In this document: piece by piece, positions 58,226 through 64,000 of the stretch
Layout of the letters: the number at the start of each line of letters is the position of its first letter
Position numbering within the stretch: the first letter of the stretch is position 1
From: Rutstroemia sp. NJR-2017a BVV2
Taxonomy: Eukaryota > Ascomycota > Leotiomycetes > Helotiales > Rutstroemiaceae
DNA: 64,000 bases
Reading direction: 5' to 3'
Assembly (NCBI GenBank): GCA_002946415.1
Contig: NJPS01000024.1
Span: forward strand, 248,001 to 312,000
Position numbers and translations under genes: made by a program
Notes under the pieces: model-generated
What the model saw: the letters and a program-made list of their open reading frames with translations, nothing else
Told to the model about the DNA's origin: nothing
Database searches by the model: none

Positions 58226-60679
58226 TTGGCTTCATCCGCTAGAGCAGCTTCTAACCCCAAATGGCACATAAAGATGAAGAAATCCGACCCCACTTTCTGC
58301 GCAGTAATATATAAGCAAACGACCCCGTGGAAGCGGAGCTCGGAGAGAACAGAACGTTGGTGGACACCCGAAGTAGATATAGCGGTTAGAGTAGCACGTT
58401 CTGCACGTTGGCAGTGGCTTGCCGAAAGAGAAAACGAGCAGCTGAAACTGCAGGTCGGGCAACTCCAGAAAGAAAAGAAGCGTACGATCCACCGGGCAAA
58501 GCAAGCGACTTGGAGACAGGCTGTACACGAGTGCTGCGAGACAGAGGAGCTGTGGAAGCTAGCGAGGTGGAGCAGGGGAGCGGCAGCAGAACAAAACACG
58601 ATCCCTGCACTTAAGCTCGGAGAGGGTAGATACGCAAGCTCATTTGAAGAAAAGGCACATACGCTTGCCTGGCACTTCTACGGAGGCGGACAATACCCCC
58701 CAAGTACACCGCAGCAGCTACCAAGCAACCCGGAAAGCGCCGAGCTAGACGATATCGCAAGCCAAGAGTGCTCGCCGGAATTCGAGATAAGTAGGGAGTT
58801 CACAGCCGAAGAGTTCACTAAGCTGCTCCGAGGATGTTCGGATCGCTCTGCACCAGGGGAAGACCAAATCCCGTACCACTTCCTTAAAAAGCTAGGCCAG
58901 CCATTTGCGGAAGCAATCACGAGCTTGGCTCAAGCCAGCTGGGAGCTCGGGTATATGCCAAAAAGCCTGAAAAGCGCCCTGACAGTAGTACTGCGTAAAC
59001 CTGGAAAACCGAGCTACGAGCAGGCGAAAGCCTGGCGGCCGATTGCACTCCTAAGCACACTAGGAAAGCTAATCGAGAAGGCTACAGCCCAGAAGATCCG
59101 CAACGCAGCCGAGCAGTATAATCTGCTACCGGACGAGCAAATGGGAGCAAGAGCACAAAGGAGTACAGCAACAGCACTAGATCTACTCACCTCGGTGATC
59201 AAGTCTGCCTGGTCGAACAAGGGACAAGTAGCGACACTGCTCTCACTGGATATAGCAGGAGCGTTCGATACAGTAGTCCACTCGCGCCTGGTAGCAGTAG
59301 TCCAGAAGCTCGGCTTCCCCCAATGGGTCAGCAAGTGGGTAGCAAGCTTCCTAAGCAACAGAACTACATGCTTCTCATTCGCCAGCGAGATATCAGAGGA
59401 GTTCTCTCCACAAGCGGGGGTACCACAGGGATCACCACTCTCACCAATACTCTTCCTACTTTATAATACAGAGCTTATTCGGATGTGTTCACTCCCTAAA
59501 CAGGGTCTCCACGTAGGCGGTTTCGTCGATGATATGCACCTGATAGCAATAAGCTCTAGCACGGAAACTAACTGCAATAAGCTCGCTGACGCACACCAGA
59601 AGATCCTAGGATGTGCTCAGCGCTACGGGATACGCTTCGCGCCGGCAAAGTACGAGCTCGTTCACTTTACAAGAGCACGGAACAGATTTAACCTAGCAGC
59701 TACGATCCAGCTCGGACAAGGAGCGGAGTGTGCCCTGTCACCGAGCGTACGAGTACTCGGTGTTTGGCTCGATACGAAGCTCAATTGGAAAGCACATGCA
59801 AAGGTAGTCCGAGAGAAGGGCGCCATAGCACTAACCGCGCTTAGTAGGCTCAACCAGACAACCTGGGGCCCGACACTACGCCGAGCACGAGTCTTGTACA
59901 CAGCATGCGTACGTACTGCACTAACCTACGGAGCAGAAGCGTGGCACGAGCCTGGAAAGAGAGGTGCAGTCGAGCGAGAGCTCGAGCGAGCATAAGCAGC
60001 ATGCCTGCGAAAGATCACCGGAGCATACCGAGCTACGCCTATCCGCGAGGTGGAAGCGGAAGCAGCGATCCCTCCGATCAGCGTGTACTGCGACGAGAAG
60101 CTCAGGAAATTCTTCGAGCGCCAGAAGGACACCCCTGCCCGGCGGGTCTGCCAAGAACAGTGCTTATGGATACGGAAAAGGAGAGGCAGCAGGAGGACAA
60201 AACAGAAATCGCCGGATATCCCAACCGAACGTGCTAACCAAGCCGGAATGCTCAAGCCAGAGAAGCAAGCATGGGAAGCGCAGTGGGCGAAAGGTGTAGC
60301 TAAATGGTATAGTGTAGCAGCAAAGAGCTCGATACTAGGCAAGGGCAGGCTTAAACTGCACAAGGGACTTAGCAAAGCAGAGAGCGCAATACTTATCCAG
60401 AGCAGAACAGGGCGAACGAGCTGCGTACACTTCCTGAACATACGGGGAGTACCAGGCTACGAATCCCCGGTCTGTACGCACTGCTATACTGGTGCAGAAA
60501 CGGTTGAGCATATCCTCCTACACTGCAGCGCCGAGCGGGCAAGAAGGCAATGGCGGGGAGGAACAACTATCACTGAGCTGCTCGACAGTCCAGAACGAGC
60601 ACAGCAGGTAGCCAAATGGCTGATCCAGAGCGGGCGGTTCGAGCACTTCAGGCTCGCTAACCAGCTGCAATACGAGTAG
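58226..60679 (+). pseudogene. LINE reverse transcriptase ORF, one in-frame stop
   Basis: 818 codons with a single interruption, TAA at 59993-59995, and the same frame on both sides. It opens in the linker before the RT (RWWTPEVDIAVRVARSARWQ). RT motifs in order: SALTVVLRKPGKPSYEQAKA with WRPIALLSTLGKLIEK, LLSLDIAGAFDTVVHSRL, AGVPQGSPLSPILFLLY, GGFVDDMHLIA (catalytic Asp pair near residues 435-436), and VLGVWLDTKLNWKAH. Past the stop come KITGAYRATPIREVEAEA, HKGLSKAESAILIQSRTGRT and a CTHCYTGAETVEHILLHC zinc-binding signature of the C-x2-C-x-H-C kind. This order is typical of fungal Tad-like/I-group LINEs. The near-intact frame implies a fairly recent insertion. The stop could derive from CAA. 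Confidence 0.9.
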
Positions 60680-60885
60680 TAAGACTGAGGAATGACCGAG
60701 CAGCGTAGCTGCGAAGGACAAGAGCAGGGTGAGCATACGAGAGTGGGAAGCACGGAGCGGCGCGATCAGTAGTTTTGTCCGGAGAGGTTCTACTGGTGTA
60801 ATTAATTAGATTGAGCCCCCTCATGGCCAGTACCATGCGTACCAGCTAGCGGGTTAGAAATAAATAAAAAATAATATATAAGCAA
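58226..60885 (+). mobile_element. 5'-truncated non-LTR (LINE) retrotransposon
   Basis: Holds the reverse transcriptase and C-terminal part of a LINE open frame (58226-60679) plus about 200 bp of 3' end closing in an A/T-rich run (60857-60880). ORF1 and the apurinic-type endonuclease are missing, as expected for incomplete target-primed insertion. No RNase H domain is seen after the RT. The 3' end is about 40 bp upstream of the tRNA-His gene. Clear target-site duplications were not identified. Confidence 0.85.
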
Positions 60886-60923
60886 ATACCGCCAAAAAGC
60901 TTTCATCCCTTCCTTCAAGGAAC

Positions 60924-61021
60924 GGTGGTGTGGTGTAATGGTAGCACGTGACGTTGTGGAATTTCGCATAGAAATTGTATACTGGTCCGTTTCAATCTGG
61001 GTTCGATTCCCAGCACCGCCA
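60924..61021 (+). tRNA. tRNA-His (GTG), with a 27-nt intron
   Basis: Cloverleaf: acceptor GGTGGTG (60924-60930) pairs with CACCGCC (61014-61020), followed by A73. D-stem GTGT/GCAC (60933-60936, 60944-60947). Anticodon loop TTGTGG with anticodon GTG at 60956-60958. The intron occupies 60960-60986, after G37, the usual position. Anticodon stem TGACG/CGTTT has one mismatched end pair. T arm CTGGG-TTCGATT-CCCAG (60997-61013). The anticodon GTG after T33 supports His; the extra 5' G of tRNA-His would be added after transcription. Confidence 0.85.
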
Positions 61022-61729
61022 GGTGAAATATCTTGGATTGAAAACTGAGGGTGGTTTGATTCCACTCAATCTTCTTTTTTTGCTGTTTTTTGCTTCTTTC
61101 TTACTTTTCGGTTGTCTCCCAACCAAGCTGCTGTAGCAGAATTTTTGTACTCTAGGTGGGGTTCGGTCGAATGATAGGGCAGAGCGGGACGGCTGGCTAC
61201 CCGTACAGGAAAAGTGGACCGGAAAAGTTTGGATGTTGTGTTATTTTGAATCATGATACATAACTTCAGATCAATTTATACAGTTAAAGTCAATCTGCGC
61301 TGAGTGTAGAACCATATTAATGTCCGCTTGTGTCATGCCGGCCTAATTCCTGCTCTCAATCCAATGTTCCCTTTGCGCCCCCTCCCTCTCCCTCAGTCAA
61401 TTATACCACCTGTGTGCAACCAGACTAGAGTCTAGGTCTGTACTATTCGTAGGCTTCTTCCCTCCGCCCATATATCTGTCTGTTTCTTTTGGACTAAATG
61501 TAGCCCTCATCGATATCCCGGGAATTCTTCTCGAATTTTGGAAGACCACAACAGCCGGACGCTAGAAGTCATTCTGAAGCCAGATTTCATAGTTCTTCAA
61601 ACACATTTTGAGTAAGTGTGTCGGGAGGTGGTAGAACAGATCTCAAACCTCTTCCAGCCCTCGTAATCATGGTAGCATCAATTTATTCTCAACAAGAGAA
61701 AGTACCAGTCGATGCCAGTCCCGCACAGC
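61022..61729. other. Intergenic
   Basis: About 700 bp between the tRNA and the cyclin stop. A T-run just after the tRNA (61073-61081, TTCTTTTTTTG) fits an RNA polymerase III terminator, although it is about 50 bp downstream. No coding gene seen. Confidence 0.4.
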
Positions 61730-62710
61730 TCACGCATCCCCCATCTTCTCATCCATCATCCTCATCATCTCATCCTCCTCATCCCCCCCACCACTCCCAT
61801 TCTTCTCCCCCCCACCACTCGCCACCAATTGTTTCCTAACCCCGTCCCTAGTAGCCACAGCCACATCCCCAAAAACCTCCTTCCCCCTCCTCGCAACCCC
61901 CTCCACACTCCTCATCCCCACAACCAAAAACCCCAATTCCTCCCTCTCCACATCAAATACCTCCCACCACTCATTCTCCGGCATCTTCACCCCTTCTTCC
62001 TTCGCAGCCAGATATATCGCCGCCACCGCTAACGCACACGGCTGATGCGTCAGGTACAGCATCTGCGGACTCAGGAGCGCTGAGTTCAAGTACTGCAGTG
62101 TGCGTTTTGCGACCGCTTTCCCTGCGCCCTTTCTATGCGAAGGGGAGAATACATCGAGGATCTGGAGATACGTGATCGCGAGAGGATGTGGCAGCGCAAC
62201 ATGTGTATTGAAGCCCAGAGCGTTCAGGACTTGCCCTTCGATATTCAGGAGACGTGTGCGGTAGGTTATGTATGCGGTTTCGGAGAGGTAGTAGGAGGAT
62301 GGATCGTTGTCGGCTACAGGGGATAAGAGGGAAGAGCTGCGGGATAGGAGGTAGGCGTATACGTTTGTGATGCTGCGGAAGGAGCGTGGGGATGCGGATA
62401 TTTTTGCGGTGAGGTAGAGGGTTGCGGCGGATATATCCTGAGGCTGGTTAGCATTGAGTGGTTAAAGTGGGCGTTGGGAGGGTTTATGTACGCTGAACTC
62501 ATATTGCATTAGGTCATCTACGAGCCAATATCTGAAGAGAAGAACATTTGCTTGAGCTGTGATGTCTTGTGGTAGACGGAGTAGAATGCCCGCGGCTTGT
62601 GTCAACCGTGCGGTGTAAAATCGAATGCTATCTTGCAGTTCCACCGGCAAGTTCGATGCATTTTTACATAATTGATCGGAGGTCGCCAATGGGTTGTATA
62701 GATGCGACAT
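61730..62710 (-). CDS. Cyclin-L-like protein
   Basis: Two exons, 62492-62710 and 61730-62437; 308 residues. First cyclin box: LTQAAGILLRLPQDITAQAN with LFRYWLVDD, then DISAATLYLTAKISASPRSF. The AAGxLLRLPQ text is characteristic of the cyclin L group. Second box: LNIEGQVLNALGFNTHVALP, PHPLAITYLQIL, and ALAVAAIYLAAKEEGVKMPE. The tail is Gly/Glu/Met-rich and acidic. Cyclin L partners transcription/splicing CDKs (CDK11 type) in other eukaryotes; here the kinase is unknown. The spliced DLMQYEFS/DISAATL junction restores the box. Likely nuclear. Confidence 0.88.
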
Positions 62711-63045
62711 GGTTGTTAATTATCATGGTGTACGATGTCAAGCTTGGTTTGGTTTTGAGCTTCACTGTTGTTGCCTCGTGCGCAAGGCAACAACCATTGA
62801 TTTCAGAACGTCTCACGATTGGTAATAAGATATGTGTATTTATGAGTATGTATTGGTAAAAAGAAGGCGTGTTTTTGTGATTAAATCATCTGGAGACATC
62901 TTTTGGATGAGTTCAGTTGTCATCTAGTAAAGAGAAAGAAATTTTGAGCTTTCCTGATGACCGCATCCCAAGCCCATCTGGCTCCACACAAACGATGAAG
63001 TTTCAATGAAACAACACGACATTCGCGCCAGGCAGCATGAAAAGA
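62711..63045. other. Intergenic
   Basis: About 335 bp between the cyclin start and the stop of the next minus-strand gene. Nothing recognised beyond a presumed promoter. Confidence 0.5.
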
Positions 63046-64000
63046 TTACTTTTGTAATTTGGATCTCAACACCCCAAGGATTACTTCAACGGCCCAATGA
63101 ACAGTGTCCTTGATACTAGCATCGACGGCCCTAACAAAGACGCCGTTCACTTCTCTTTGTCCAGCCTTCGTTAATAGCCAATCAAAGTCTTTCTCGTATC
63201 CACGCCAGACAACATCTTCGAAATACCCTTCGGTCTTCCACATCTGACCTAGCTTTCTGCGTCCAATAGGCTCGTCGACGTAAGGCAGTCTTGTCAATCT
63301 GCGTTTCTTTGCAACCTCCTTGCTCGTTGGAAGGAACAGCTTGATATCGAAAGTATTCATTAAAGTTCGTTTGGCGATGGCTCCTTCTTGGCTAACTTGC
63401 TTCGCTTCCGCTTTGAGTCGCTTGACCTCGTCCTTCACAGCTGGCTTCAAACGCTCGTCAACCTCAGCGTAGAGATCTTCGTCAGACTCATCAGTCTCTT
63501 CTTCCCAATCTACATCGTTAGAAGTCACATCTTTGCTGAACAGCAAGAATCCTTCGACAAATATCCAGTGACTGTATGTAAGCTCCGCGGTTTTTTGGCC
63601 CTTCGATTCACCGTAGCTGACCTGTGTTTCACCATTCATAGCTGTTTGTGGTCTACAAAAGCTCGCGACTTTCTCTCTCATGATATGAATGAGGTCTGCA
63701 TGGTCCTCCGCAAGCTTTTGTCGATCTGCATCTTCGCCCTTAAATGATGGCTTGAGCTCTGGTACTAGACACCCACTCTGTGTACTTTGTACGCTAGAAA
63801 GAAGACTTTTGAAATTAACAGCTTCCCGGCAATCAGTATTGGGTCCTATGATGCGTATAGACTCGGAACTCTGTAAGTTTAAGCCGCTCCATGAATAAAA
63901 GTATGTCGCGTTCTCATCAATTTTTTGAATGCTTGCTCGAATATATGGTTTCTCACCTGGAGTGCTATGGAAAGAAACCAACGGGCAGAGCGCCTTCGGG
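63046..64000 (-). CDS. NRK1: Nicotinamide riboside kinase-like protein, partial
   Basis: Open to the window edge; the N-terminus with the P-loop lies outside or in an exon not seen. Recognisable C-terminal half of fungal Nrk1: SHWIFVEGFLLFSKDV, NTFDIKLFLPTSKEVAKKRR, RKLGQMWKTEGYFEDVVWRG and EKDFDWLLTKAGQREVNGVF. Between the first two is an inserted acidic-basic stretch (DEDLYAEVDERLKPAVKDEV) that is not usual for the yeast enzyme. Upstream, a TDCREAVNF segment may match the DWDCxEA motif of the family; the sequence before it (about 63860-64000) does not look like the enzyme, and an intron with donor GTGAGA and acceptor TTACAG may lie there. Phosphorylates nicotinamide riboside for NAD synthesis. 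Confidence 0.68.
   Translation of the reverse strand, partial: PKALCPLVSFHSTPGEKPYIRASIQKIDENATYFYSWSGLNLQSSESIRIIGPNTDCREAVNFKSLLSSVQSTQSGCLVPELKPSFKGEDADRQKLAEDHADLIHIMREKVASFCRPQTAMNGETQVSYGESKGQKTAELTYSHWIFVEGFLLFSKDVTSNDVDWEEETDESDEDLYAEVDERLKPAVKDEVKRLKAEAKQVSQEGAIAKRTLMNTFDIKLFLPTSKEVAKKRRLTRLPYVDEPIGRRKLGQMWKTEGYFEDVVWRGYEKDFDWLLTKAGQREVNGVFVRAVDASIKDTVHWAVEVILGVLRSKLQK

Noticed and set aside
57910..58599. 229-codon minus-strand frame
   Set aside because: It overlaps the start of the LINE reverse-transcriptase frame in antisense and has no motif of its own.

Overview
The window is nuclear DNA of a filamentous ascomycete, most likely a plant-associated Leotiomycete (Helotiales-like). 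Most genes carry short introns of about 45-70 nt with GTRWGT donors. Gene spacing is loose. The gene set mixes conserved housekeeping genes with secreted plant-cell-wall enzymes, a fungal-only ubiquitin-like-domain protein and a LINE retrotransposon. The species assignment is inference. Exon boundaries were worked out by hand from splice signals and reading-frame phase; every multi-exon model given as a full join closes in frame.

Layout. 1-3.2 kb has no recognisable gene but holds a palindrome with two CACGTG boxes. 3.2-5.8 kb: neutral ceramidase (+). 6.0-7.5 kb: HGH1 chaperone (-). 8.5-16.3 kb is a carbohydrate block, all on the minus strand: an intracellular GH43 beta-xylosidase-like enzyme, a small cysteine-knot-like protein, a secreted GH28 exopolygalacturonase and an MFS sugar transporter. 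17.3-20.6 kb: a large Cid1-type nucleotidyltransferase (-). 21.8-22.1 kb: a short Kre9/KNH-like secreted protein lacking the usual tail (-). 23.1-25.4 kb: TFIIF alpha (+). 25.9-26.9 kb: splicing factor CWC26/BUD13 (-). 28.4-31.6 kb: a large Ser/Ala-rich GPI-anchored wall protein (+). 33-34.6 kb: small uncertain ORFs. 34.7-36.8 kb: a ubiquitin-like-domain protein (-). 37.9-39.8 kb: CTP synthase (+). 40.6-41.4 kb: a mitochondrial two-TM protein (-) with an open frame antisense to its 5' end. 41.8-43.0 kb: glutaminyl cyclase (+). 44.2-45.5 kb: an alkenal/prostaglandin-reductase-like MDR (+). 46.0-47.1 kb: expansin-like protein (-). 48.5-49.3 kb: GNAT acetyltransferase (-). 50.2-51.3 kb: CBM1-bearing CE1 feruloyl esterase (-). 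54.1-55.2 kb: AKR pyridoxal-reductase-like enzyme (-). 56.2-57.7 kb: a decayed locus ending in an H2A-like histone-fold stretch. 58.2-60.9 kb: a 5'-truncated LINE ending about 40 bp before an intron-containing tRNA-His. 61.7-62.7 kb: cyclin-L-like protein (-). 63.0 kb to the edge: a partial nicotinamide-riboside-kinase-like gene (-).

How genes work together. The GH43, GH28, sugar transporter, expansin and CBM1-feruloyl esterase describe breakdown of xylan/pectin and uptake of the sugars; the first three are neighbours. The 55-61 kb segment is the least ordinary part: decayed coding sequence with CpA-to-TpA type stops, short tandem repeats, a LINE and a tRNA.
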